Below the pieces are notes generated by a model, which saw only the letters and a list, made by a program, of their open reading frames with translations, was not told where the DNA came from and made no database searches. The position numbers were made by a program, and so were the translations under genes. A stretch of 5,203 nucleotides of DNA from Deltaproteobacteria bacterium (GTDB taxonomy: Bacteria > Bdellovibrionota_C > UBA2361 > OMII01), in the NCBI GenBank assembly GCA_023262305.1, contig JALRCK010000197.1, forward strand, positions 1-5,203, in the 5' to 3' direction. The first letter of the stretch is position 1, and each line of letters opens with the position of its first letter. Shown here one piece after another: positions 1-5,203 of this stretch.

Positions 1-243
1 CCGGGATTCCCGAGGGCCCGCACGGCGAGGGCGGGCGAATCGCTCGGGTTCCGAATCGCGCCGATTCGACATTGCCCGGCGGCCGCATTCGGGTCTGATC
101 GTCGGCGTTCCCGCGAATCTCCCCGCAGCCCCATGACCGCACCCCGACCGCACGCCCTGCCCCGTTGGGCATGGCTCACTGTGTTCCTGCTCGCCCCGGT
201 GGCCCTGCTGAACTACCTCGACCGGCAGATGCTGGCGGTCCAT
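1..243. other. High-GC segment of foreign composition
   Basis: This segment is about 71% GC by hand count, while the following 240 bases are about 44% GC, and the change is abrupt. It contains no complete gene, only the start of a transporter-like frame on the plus strand (separate entry). The other genes of the window share a medium-GC style, so this piece looks as if it came from a different genome. It may be a horizontally acquired remnant or a chimeric contig end; sequence alone cannot decide. The composition break is seen directly, its cause is inferred. Confidence 0.7.
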
Positions 244-315
244 GAAGGGCGGGAGCTCTTTTTTCGCTTGCCCTTCTTAATCATTGGCGGTCGAGGATTC
301 ACAAAAACTCCTTGA
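133..315 (+). pseudogene. Truncated MFS transporter N-terminus running into unrelated sequence
   Basis: From the ATG at 133 the first ~36 residues read like the start of a major facilitator superfamily permease: a short Pro/Arg/His N-tail, a hydrophobic segment (about residues 12-27, WAWLTVFLLAPVALL) and the motif NYLDRQMLA (about residues 27-35), typical of the end of TM1 in sugar-acid and anion symporters of this superfamily. After about residue 36 the frame carries non-transporter residues and stops at 313-315, giving 60 residues against the usual 400 or more. Deleting one C at about 240 would give LAVMK, which fits the family better, so homology may extend to about 247 with a frameshift. 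No Shine-Dalgarno is obvious before 133, which is common in high-GC genomes. The product cannot transport. It is either a relic or the head of a gene whose rest was lost at a contig join. Confidence 0.55.
244..276. repeat. Inverted repeat at the composition break
   Basis: GAAGGGC (244-250) is the exact reverse complement of GCCCTTC (270-276). Three further pairs (AGC at 254-256 with GCT at 266-268) can extend the stem inward, and the loop holds a run of six T. It lies exactly where GC content drops. The T run is inside the loop and not after the stem, so it is not a normal terminator. It could be a recombination or assembly break-prone structure, or the remains of a terminator. The repeat is seen; any role is inference. 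Confidence 0.4.
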
Positions 316-326
316 AAAACAGGAAC

Positions 327-354
327 TTACCGCGCCCTGCAACTTTCTTACAAT
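327..354 (+). promoter_or_regulatory. Candidate sigma70-type promoter for rplS
   Basis: The hexamer TACAAT (349-354) matches the -10 consensus at five of six positions. Sixteen bases upstream is TTACCG (327-332), a poor -35 with three matches. A start near 361 would give a leader of roughly 300 nt before the rplS ATG. An alternative, TTGAAC (393-398) with GATACA (414-419) after a TG extension, has a short 15-bp spacer. Neither is strong, so this is a tentative call. Confidence 0.2.
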
Positions 355-540
355 CACAGGTAAAGAGTAGTAATCACGTTTGACCCGTTTCATTGAACTA
401 CGATCTGGACTGTGATACAACCTCCCCTCATTGTTTGATTGAAGTGTGGCTTTTTAGCAAGACTCCAAGCGACTTAAAGTTAGGAAAGAATTAAAAATCT
501 TAGCCTGACTCCCTGAGAGGTACCCCCTTTCGAGAGCGAA

Positions 541-562
541 CCCCGCGTGGGTCGCCCCGGGG
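541..562 (+). promoter_or_regulatory. GC-rich hairpin in the rplS leader
   Basis: CCCC (541-544) can pair with GGGG (559-562), and inside it GCG (545-547) pairs with CGC (553-555), leaving a TGGGT loop and a short bulge. It is followed by AGAATTTT, a weak U-run. It stands out in an AT-rich leader about 95 bases before the start codon. Structured leaders that bind the ribosomal protein product are known for L19 in some phyla. Whether this is one is inference, and I recognise no specific Rfam consensus. Confidence 0.25.
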
Positions 563-646
563 AGAATTTTGCGGCGCTTGGTTAACAATAAAATGAGGCA
601 CTAGGTACATTCAGTCACGGTAAATTGAGTCTCTACAAGCGGATGC

Positions 647-651
647 GGGAG
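647..651 (+). promoter_or_regulatory. Ribosome binding site that sets the rplS start
   Basis: GGGAG ends six bases before the ATG at 658. In-frame alternatives upstream (TTG at 625, ATG at 643) lack a comparable site, and the ATG at 643 overlaps this motif closely. The site therefore favours initiation at 658. Confidence 0.7.
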
Positions 652-657
652 TTGGAT

Positions 658-1110
658 ATGACAACCGGTGAACAGAACACCAAAACGACACAGGGTAAGT
701 TGACCCTTGAGAAAGCTATCAAGAGCGTAACGAGTTCTTTCGTTAAATCAGACCTTCCTGAGTTTAATCCAGGCGATGTTGTTCGCGTTCACGCAAAGAT
801 CATCGAGGGAACAAAGGAACGTATTCAGGTATTCGAAGGTCTCGTTCTTAAGCGCAGCAAGCGCAACAGCATCGATGCTACGTTCACCGTTCGAAAGGTG
901 TCGTACAACATCGGCGTTGAGCGTACCTTCCCGCTTCATAGCCCACGAATCGATAAGATCGAGGTGATTACCCGAGCTAAGGTTCGACGCGCTCGTTTGT
1001 TCTACATCCGACCGCTTCGAGGCAAGGCCACTCGTATGAAGACCCTTTTCAACAGCGCTGCGACCACTTCGTCGCAAAAGACCGAGGGTGGAGACACACA
1101 AGCGGCTTAA
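658..1110 (+). CDS. rplS: 50S ribosomal protein L19
   Basis: L19 is a component of the large ribosomal subunit, located near the 30S-50S interface. The 150-residue product shows the family signature throughout: [13 protein letters not shown] (36-48), the [14 protein letters not shown] block (51-64), FTVRK (76-80), [12 protein letters not shown] (85-96) and the basic end [17 protein letters not shown] (108-124). The core matches the usual ~115 residues. The protein is longer because of a polar N-tail of about 15 residues and a Ser/Thr/Gly/Ala-rich C-tail of about 20 residues (131-150), as seen in several phyla. The ATG at 658 is chosen for its good ribosome binding site; a TTG at 625 would add 11 residues with no family support. 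The gene stands alone with a strong terminator just after it, rather than at the end of a visible rpsP-rimM-trmD-rplS operon. Identity is near certain; the exact start is likely. Confidence 0.97.
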   Translation: MTTGEQNTKTTQGKLTLEKAIKSVTSSFVKSDLPEFNPGDVVRVHAKIIEGTKERIQVFEGLVLKRSKRNSIDATFTVRKVSYNIGVERTFPLHSPRIDKIEVITRAKVRRARLFYIRPLRGKATRMKTLFNSAATTSSQKTEGGDTQAA

Positions 1111-1128
1111 GGGAGTCGAGTGTGAACG

Positions 1129-1158
1129 AAAAAGGCGAGCCGTGTGCTCGCCTTTTTT
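1129..1158 (+). terminator. Rho-independent terminator of rplS
   Basis: GGCGAGC (1134-1140) pairs perfectly with GCTCGCC (1146-1152) around a five-base loop CGTGT. The stem is flanked by five A before and six T after, continuing into ATTTTT. It starts 18 bases after the rplS stop codon. The A-run and T-run symmetry means it could also work on the opposite strand, although no minus-strand gene needs it here. Confidence 0.93.
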
Positions 1159-1439
1159 ATTTTTGGCTTTCTATTTTTTTCTTGCTTGGTGGGGAGATTA
1201 GTTTAGCTCCGAACAGGCTCGACCCCGTCACCCACCTTTATACCCATCCTCATCCTGCACCTGGACCGGCTTCCTCAATCTCATCCGGCGACGTCACGCG
1301 ATGTATGAGCCGATGAATTTCCTGTTGCAACCGCCGTAAAGATCACTACGAAGCTCCTTGAGGATGATGAGGTCAGGGCGAAGAAAAGAGGGGGGGGTGG
1401 CAACCTGCCCAAGCCCGTCTGCTACGTATAGGAAATAAC
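1159..1439. other. Intergenic region with no supported gene
   Basis: This lies between the rplS terminator and the terminator of the convergent bactofilin gene. I see no gene with a plausible start, ribosome binding site or recognisable product. It includes a purine-rich tract with eight consecutive G (1390-1397). On the minus strand an open frame runs from 1455 to a TGA at 1294-1296 with no ATG, GTG or TTG start; its residues (for example LIILKELRSDLYGG) look faintly protein-like, so a decayed gene end is possible but unproven. Confidence 0.4.
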
Positions 1440-1471
1440 AAAAGCATCGCCGGGACTAACGCCCGTCACGC
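1440..1471 (-). terminator. Probable intrinsic terminator of the bactofilin gene
   Basis: Read on the minus strand, GCGT (1471-1468) and CGGG (1465-1462) pair with CCCG (1454-1451) and ATGC (1447-1444) across a small internal loop, with a 7-base apical loop. TTTT follows at once, then GTTATTTC. It begins 8 bases after the bactofilin stop. The stem is interrupted and contains one G-U pair, so it is weaker than the rplS terminator. Confidence 0.5.
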
Positions 1472-1478
1472 AATCGGA

Positions 1479-1979
1479 CTATCCCTCACGTCTGCGCAGA
1501 GGACCGATCGCAAGCCGGGCGCCCGACACTACACCCCCGGGATGGATCGACAACCCGCCAGCCTCAACATCACCTCGCAGCTGACCTCCGGCTCGAACCT
1601 CAACTGTTTCACGGGCCGAGATATGGGAATCCACCGCACCGTCTATGGTGATAGTTGCAGCTTGCGTAGGGATACCTAACCTCCCCGATTGACCTACATG
1701 GACAGACGGCGCCACCAAAGCAGAGCCCTGAAGCTCGCCGTCAAGAATTACAGGTCGATGGGTGACCAAGGTCCCAACTATTCGATAACTAGCTGGAATA
1801 ACATAGGCTCCATCGGTGCGACCTACGAGAGCATCCTCGTTCTCTGCTCTCAGAGGAGCACTTACCTGGCTAGCAACACCTGCCTGAGAGGGGGTTGCAG
1901 GATTCGACGAGTTTGATCGCGACATCCCCGCTGAGGCGGAGGTCTGAGAGGCTTCGGATCTCTTGAATTTCCAAATCAT
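1479..1979 (-). CDS. Bactofilin (polymer-forming cytoskeletal protein)
   Basis: Bactofilins polymerise without nucleotide into filaments lining the inner face of the membrane and help place cell-wall enzymes. The 166-residue product has a Ser/Ala/Pro-rich disordered N-tail (about 8-60), then the beta-helical bactofilin domain (about 66-158). The domain repeats show as ILDGELQGSALVAPSVHVG (78-96), GRLGIPTQAATITIDGAV (99-116), ARETVEVRAGGQLRGDVEA (122-140) and LSIHPGGVVSGA (143-154), ending in a short basic tail. I chose the ATG at 1979 because MIWKFKR is a typical bactofilin start; a GTG at 2051 would add 24 residues with no family resemblance and has a poorly spaced ribosome binding site. The gene is divergent to the transpeptidase gene, which supports a role in cell-wall shape. 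It has its own probable terminator. Family assignment is firm; the cellular role is inferred. Confidence 0.88.
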   Translation of the reverse strand: MIWKFKRSEASQTSASAGMSRSNSSNPATPSQAGVASQVSAPLRAENEDALVGRTDGAYVIPASYRIVGTLVTHRPVILDGELQGSALVAPSVHVGQSGRLGIPTQAATITIDGAVDSHISARETVEVRAGGQLRGDVEAGGLSIHPGGVVSGARLAIGPLRRREG

Positions 1980-2083
1980 AGACCCCGTGTACTGCACTCT
2001 GCCTGCAACAGCAAGAGCGCGTTCGTAAATCAGTACTGAAGCATACACCACACCCGAAAAAAACTTTCCCTTACCCCTCCTCC

Positions 2084-2097
2084 ATCCAGCTCTGGAT
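2084..2097. promoter_or_regulatory. Short dyad, possible operator
   Basis: ATCCAG (2084-2089) and CTGGAT (2092-2097) form perfect six-base half sites around a two-base centre. It lies about 105 bases upstream of the bactofilin start, between the two divergent genes, a position suitable for a regulator of either. A dyad of this size can occur by chance. Confidence 0.2.
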
Positions 2098-2134
2098 CCT
2101 AAACTTTGATCGGCTCCCTTACGTTTATGGGTGT

Positions 2135-2213
2135 GAGGACGGTTTGGTCTCCTGAAGCGACGTTTGGGGATTGTTCAAATACCCGATTTCAGTCACATTT
2201 AAAGACCGTCCTC
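2135..2213. repeat. Nine-base inverted repeat upstream of the transpeptidase gene
   Basis: GAGGACGGT (2135-2143) is the exact reverse complement of ACCGTCCTC (2205-2213), with 61 bases between. In a transcript started upstream it could fold into a long-range stem in the leader of the transpeptidase mRNA. It could also be paired binding sites. No direct repeats flank it, so there is no sign of a mobile element. Confidence 0.3.
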
Positions 2214-2337
2214 CTCTCCTTTGCGGGCGAGACAAACACCTCCCACGAGGGTTGAGACGGCAACAGGATTCTGTAGATGATTTTTCGATTACACCGAGAG
2301 GTCACGCTTCAGTTTCCGGCATCATATTCCGAGTGCT

Positions 2338-2347
2338 AGGAAGAGAG
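2338..2347 (+). promoter_or_regulatory. Ribosome binding site of the transpeptidase gene
   Basis: The purine-rich string AGGAAGAGAG ends eight bases before the ATG at 2356. It contains AGGA and GAG cores and supports this ATG as the start. Confidence 0.65.
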
Positions 2348-2355
2348 AACGTTGC

Positions 2356-3891
2356 ATGAACCAAAACGGGACGGCTAACAAAGCGATACCCCCCTCATCC
2401 GATGCACTTGGGTCACGCTCTCGACTCCCTCTCGCGCTCACTGCGGTTTCATCTCTCGCAATAACGCTTGCGATCTTGAGCCCTCGAGCAAACGACGCAG
2501 CTCTCGCCGCCGATCCATCACCAAAAAACTCCGCCCAACTTTTTTCAAACGATCCCTTGCTACGGTCCCAACTCGCAGGAGAGGTTGAAAGAAACTCCCT
2601 TGATCAAATGGCGATGAGGGATGCGGGATTACGTGGTGGTCAAGCATATCCGATTCCCGAGCTGCATCGCATTGAAGTTGTTGCCTCAAACGATGGAGAG
2701 ATCGCGCTCTCTACCCGACCCCGGTTTGAGAAGCGCCTCGGCGACCGATACGCAAGCATTACCAAGAAGAATAACTTCGTATTTTACACAATCGATCCAG
2801 ATCTTCAGGGGTACGTATCTAAACTCGTGGCTCAAGCCCAAGCATCGCATGTGGCTATCGTAGCGATGAATCCTTCAACCGGTGCTGTCCTTGCTATAGC
2901 AGGCAAGTCTAGTTCGATTGAGGATGTCGAATATCACGCAGGCTTCCCTGCAGCGTCCCTCTTCAAGGTCGTGACTGCAGCAGCGGCCGTAGAGCACGCC
3001 GGAATTGCCCCACACTCCCTGATCCCCTTCCGTGGCGGGACGTACACCTTAAATCAAGCAAACTACTACCCCGATGCGCAAAAGGATCGCCGCCTCATGA
3101 GTGTTGGAGAAGCGATGGGGCGCTCGTGCAATCCCGTGTTCGGACATATCGGAGTAAAATATCTGAACGGACAGATCCTTTCTAAATACGCCCGACAGTT
3201 CGGGTTCAATCGTTCTCTGGAATTTGAGGCTCCACTCCCAGAAAGCTCTGCATGGATCCCTCAAGATGACATGTACGAGCTGAGCAGAACTTCAGCAGGA
3301 TTCGGAGAAGTTCGCGTCAGCCCTATCCACGCAGCCACACTCATGTCGGGAATTGCGAACGGCGGAGTCCTTCCCCGTCCCCAAATTATCGACTCGGTAG
3401 TCTCTCCAGATGGCACCGTCATTCACAAGCAGAAATCTGAGACCCTGCAGCGCATCGTGCAAGCCTCAACGGCACAATCACTCATGGAGATGATGCGGAA
3501 TACGACGACGGTGGGAACCTCCCGCAGGGAATTCATGCGCGGCTCAACTCCGACGCTAGGACCTATCGACGTTGCGGGCAAAACAGGAACTCTCACAGGC
3601 GACAATCCTCCGGGACTTAATAATTGGTTCATCGGCGCAGCTCCGATAAGCAACCCGCAAGTAACCGTTGCGGTTATCACGGTTGACCCGAAGCGATCCT
3701 CGAAGGCGTCGCACCTTGGACGTTTGGTGTTTCAGAAATACTTTGGAATAACACCCGTTGAGCCTGCCCCAACGCGATACTCCCCATCAAAGAGGAGATC
3801 CATCCACAAGGCGACCCACCACGCTGCTGCGCCGAAAAAGGGGAAGTCTTCAAAAAGCTACGCCAAGAGCTCCACCAAGAAGAAGCGCTAG
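2356..3891 (+). CDS. Penicillin-binding protein, D,D-transpeptidase (class B-like)
   Basis: This enzyme should cross-link peptidoglycan stem peptides in the periplasm. All three active-site motifs are present and correctly ordered in the 511-residue product: SLFK (201-204) with the catalytic serine, SCN (257-259), and KTG (409-411, followed by TLTG). Supporting family blocks are TIDPDLQGYVSKL (145-157), AIVAMNPSTGAVLAIAG (167-183) and AGFGEVRVSP (314-323). A single hydrophobic segment (about 24-42) follows a short polar N-tail; an ALAA at about 49-52 could be a signal peptidase site, so the protein is either anchored or released. No glycosyltransferase domain is present. Only about 90 residues separate the membrane segment from the catalytic domain, less than the usual pedestal domain of class B enzymes. 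The last ~35 residues are very rich in Lys, Ser and His (RRSIHKATHH through STKKKR). It is divergent to the bactofilin gene, and its stop overlaps that of the next gene. It cannot be assigned to division or elongation from sequence alone. Confidence 0.93.
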   Translation: MNQNGTANKAIPPSSDALGSRSRLPLALTAVSSLAITLAILSPRANDAALAADPSPKNSAQLFSNDPLLRSQLAGEVERNSLDQMAMRDAGLRGGQAYPIPELHRIEVVASNDGEIALSTRPRFEKRLGDRYASITKKNNFVFYTIDPDLQGYVSKLVAQAQASHVAIVAMNPSTGAVLAIAGKSSSIEDVEYHAGFPAASLFKVVTAAAAVEHAGIAPHSLIPFRGGTYTLNQANYYPDAQKDRRLMSVGEAMGRSCNPVFGHIGVKYLNGQILSKYARQFGFNRSLEFEAPLPESSAWIPQDDMYELSRTSAGFGEVRVSPIHAATLMSGIANGGVLPRPQIIDSVVSPDGTVIHKQKSETLQRIVQASTAQSLMEMMRNTTTVGTSRREFMRGSTPTLGPIDVAGKTGTLTGDNPPGLNNWFIGAAPISNPQVTVAVITVDPKRSSKASHLGRLVFQKYFGITPVEPAPTRYSPSKRRSIHKATHHAAAPKKGKSSKSYAKSSTKKKR

Positions 3892-5203
3892 CTCACCGGG
3901 CGAGCGACGGGAAAGTAAAGCGATATATTGGTGCCCGTGTGGAGCTTGGAGGCCAGCGTTATGTTACCTCCATGCTTTTTCATAACCGATTTAGCCATGG
4001 AGAGACTCAAGCCTATCCCCGGACTATCTTCGTGCTTGCCTTTTGACGCAAAGGGCTGAAAGACAACTTCATGCCTCTCGGGATCAATTCCATCCCCGTG
4101 ATCAACCAAGCTAACCTTGGCATACGAACCAGGGTTCAATTCAAGAGCTGTTGCGTTATCTAACACCTCAACCGGCTCCACATGAAAGAGGATAAAGCGT
4201 TCAGGGAGAGCCTTCATCGCCTCCAGGGAATTCTCACAGAGTTCCAGGAGCATTTGGACAACGGCGAAGTCGGCCATCTCCACCTCGATATCCTGAGGAC
4301 ATACAACCTCTATCTGGCATTCATCACCGTGGGAGCTTGAAAGTAATTCAACGACTGCCTCGATACACGAGCGAAGCGACTTGCGACCTCGAGCCCCTTC
4401 ACCGCTGAATAAGATGTTGTTCATCTTCTTCGAGATGGCGAGTCCGCGACTAGCAGCCTTGCGAAGGATAGTCAGCGCGTCCTCAACACCCGCACCACTT
4501 GGGTCAACCCCCGCCTTCTGAGCGATCAACGTCGCGCACCCTAAAATCGATCCGAAAATGTTATTAAAGTCAGCGCTCACCGTCGTCGCGAGCCGATCCC
4601 CTCCAAGAGGTGCCCCAGCACCATCGACGGAGTCAACAGAGGGCGTTACACCATCTTTGGTAGCCGAACGATCCTCGGAAGACTCCTGCGGCTTCTCATC
4701 TGTGAGCTTGATCTCCTGCTGTTCAATCCACGCAGCAGCCTCAGCGAGATCCTTAGCCACATAATCCGCCTCCACTTTATACAAACCGTCGTCCCCACCG
4801 CGGCCCGACTGAACGAGAATCGACCGACATCCCGCATTCCTTCCGAGCTGAACATCCGAGGTCATGTCTCCAATAACAAAGCTAGCGCCAAGGTCGATGT
4901 TCAATTCTTTGGACGCCTGTCGCAAAAAATAAGGCTCCGGCTTTCGGCAGGGGCATTTTTCAGCTTTCGAGTGGGGGCAAAAATATATTCGGTCTATCGC
5001 TCCGCCCGCTGCCGTTGCTTGCCGCATCATCTCCCGATTGACTGCGTAAAAGTCCTCTTTCGTGAAATACCCGAGTCCGATCCCTGGCTGATTCGTAACG
5101 ATAACGATCCGATACCCCAACTCTTTGAGGCGCTTGAGAGCATCGAAGCTCTTTGGAATCTCAACAAATCGTCCTGGCTCGCTCAGGTACTCGACATGCT
5201 CAT
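3888..5203 (-). CDS. GmhB-like HAD phosphatase fused to a histidine-kinase-like ATPase module lacking the phospho-His (5' partial)
   Basis: The frame is open to the right edge, so the first residues, including the HAD nucleophile motif, lie outside. Numbering from the first full codon (5201-5199) gives 437 residues. Residues 1 to about 160 match D-glycero-D-manno-heptose-1,7-bisphosphate 7-phosphatase, an LPS-core heptose enzyme: EHVEYLSEP (1-9), VTNQPGIGLGYF (35-46), zinc ligands C75, H77, C83, C85, then RKP (86-88) and GDMTSD (111-116). A polar linker follows (about 166-203). Residues 203-437 resemble NtrB/hybrid-type sensor kinases: RLATTVSADFNNIFGSILG (203-221), N-box LLELCENSLEAM (318-329), G1 DHGDGI (367-372), F-box VFQPFASK (380-387), G2 GIGLSLS (395-401) and TGTNISLYFP (432-441 by motif order, close to the end). 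The usual HDFNN histidine is Ala210 (codon GCT, 4572-4574), so ordinary autophosphorylation is unlikely. No membrane segment is seen. Domain calls are firm; substrate and joint function are unknown. Other HAD-IIIA substrates are possible. Confidence 0.85.
   Translation of the reverse strand, partial: EHVEYLSEPGRFVEIPKSFDALKRLKELGYRIVIVTNQPGIGLGYFTKEDFYAVNREMMRQATAAGGAIDRIYFCPHSKAEKCPCRKPEPYFLRQASKELNIDLGASFVIGDMTSDVQLGRNAGCRSILVQSGRGGDDGLYKVEADYVAKDLAEAAAWIEQQEIKLTDEKPQESSEDRSATKDGVTPSVDSVDGAGAPLGGDRLATTVSADFNNIFGSILGCATLIAQKAGVDPSGAGVEDALTILRKAASRGLAISKKMNNILFSGEGARGRKSLRSCIEAVVELLSSSHGDECQIEVVCPQDIEVEMADFAVVQMLLELCENSLEAMKALPERFILFHVEPVEVLDNATALELNPGSYAKVSLVDHGDGIDPERHEVVFQPFASKGKHEDSPGIGLSLSMAKSVMKKHGGNITLASKLHTGTNISLYFPVARPVS

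Larger units (their letters stand above)
316..657 (+). other. Gene-free leader region upstream of rplS
   Basis: I see no convincing gene in this 342-base stretch. It is AT-rich for most of its length, with a GC-rich island at about 521-575. It contains a possible promoter (-10 TACAAT at 349-354), a hairpin-forming segment at 541-562, and the rplS ribosome binding site at its end. In many bacteria trmD lies directly upstream of rplS; no trmD coding sequence is visible here, so rplS appears to be transcribed alone or from a long leader. Confidence 0.5.
1980..2355. promoter_or_regulatory. Divergent intergenic region between bactofilin and transpeptidase genes
   Basis: This 376-base region must hold the promoters of both genes. 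I see no strong consensus promoter. For the plus-strand gene the best weak match is TTGAGA (2252-2257) with TAGATG (2274-2279), spacer 16. It contains two dyad symmetries, listed separately. A 62-codon frame beginning with TTG at 2171 and ending at 2359 overlaps the transpeptidase start in an ATGA arrangement, but it has no usable ribosome binding site and no recognisable product, so I do not call it a gene. Confidence 0.35.

Noticed and set aside
748..1101. 117-codon minus-strand frame
   Set aside because: It lies wholly opposite rplS, whose identity is certain; a shadow frame.
1122..1316. 64-codon frame with GTG start after rplS
   Set aside because: It starts inside the segment that forms the rplS terminator, has no ribosome binding site and gives a product without recognisable features.
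1294..1455. Minus-strand open frame with residues such as LIILKELRSDLYGG
   Set aside because: It contains no ATG, GTG or TTG start and is preceded by a stop; at most a decayed fragment, and I cannot assign a family.
2171..2359. 62-codon frame with TTG start overlapping the transpeptidase start by ATGA
   Set aside because: The overlap resembles translational coupling, but the only purine run touches the start codon, the start is TTG and the product matches nothing I know.
3891..3905. GCTC/GAGC hairpin at the convergent junction as a terminator
   Set aside because: The stem is only four pairs and neither strand has a following T-run.
1..5203. CRISPR array, tRNA, rRNA or insertion sequence
   Set aside because: No regularly spaced direct repeats, no tRNA-like fold or rRNA signature that I could find, and no transposase motif; the inverted repeats seen are not flanked by target duplications.

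Overview
The window carries four genes supported by sequence motifs, plus a foreign-looking left end. The gene set suggests a Gram-negative bacterium of medium GC: a ribosomal protein gene, a bactofilin, a penicillin-binding transpeptidase, and a gene with a heptose-bisphosphate phosphatase (GmhB-like) domain of the kind used for LPS inner-core sugars. I cannot name the phylum with confidence.

Layout. Positions 1 to about 243 are about 71% GC (170 of 240 bases by hand count). They hold the first ~36 codons of a major facilitator transporter, which then stops making sense. The next 240 bases are about 44% GC, so there is a sharp breakpoint near 240-256. It is either a real truncation or recombination scar, or a chimeric join in the assembly. 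From about 316 to 657 there is a gene-free leader with a possible promoter and a GC-rich hairpin. rplS (ribosomal protein L19) follows at 658-1110 and ends in a strong intrinsic terminator at 1129-1158. A mostly empty stretch (1159-1439) leads to a minus-strand bactofilin gene (1479-1979) with its own probable terminator. A 376-bp divergent intergenic region with two dyad symmetries separates it from a plus-strand penicillin-binding transpeptidase (2356-3891). That gene meets a minus-strand gene tail to tail, and their stop codons overlap in the four bases CTAG (3888-3891).

The minus-strand gene (3888 to the right edge, 5' end cut off) is the most interesting object. One uninterrupted frame encodes a GmhB-type HAD phosphatase, a low-complexity linker, and a histidine-kinase-like module with intact ATP-binding boxes. 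The phosphoacceptor histidine of the usual 'HDFNN' motif is replaced by alanine ('ADFNN'). I do not know of a described protein with this combination.

How the genes may work together: bactofilins are scaffolds that in some bacteria position cell-wall enzymes, and here one lies divergent to a transpeptidase with a very basic C-terminal tail. The neighbouring phosphatase fusion would act on envelope sugar precursors. The right two thirds of the window therefore reads as a cell-envelope locus next to an isolated, self-contained rplS unit.
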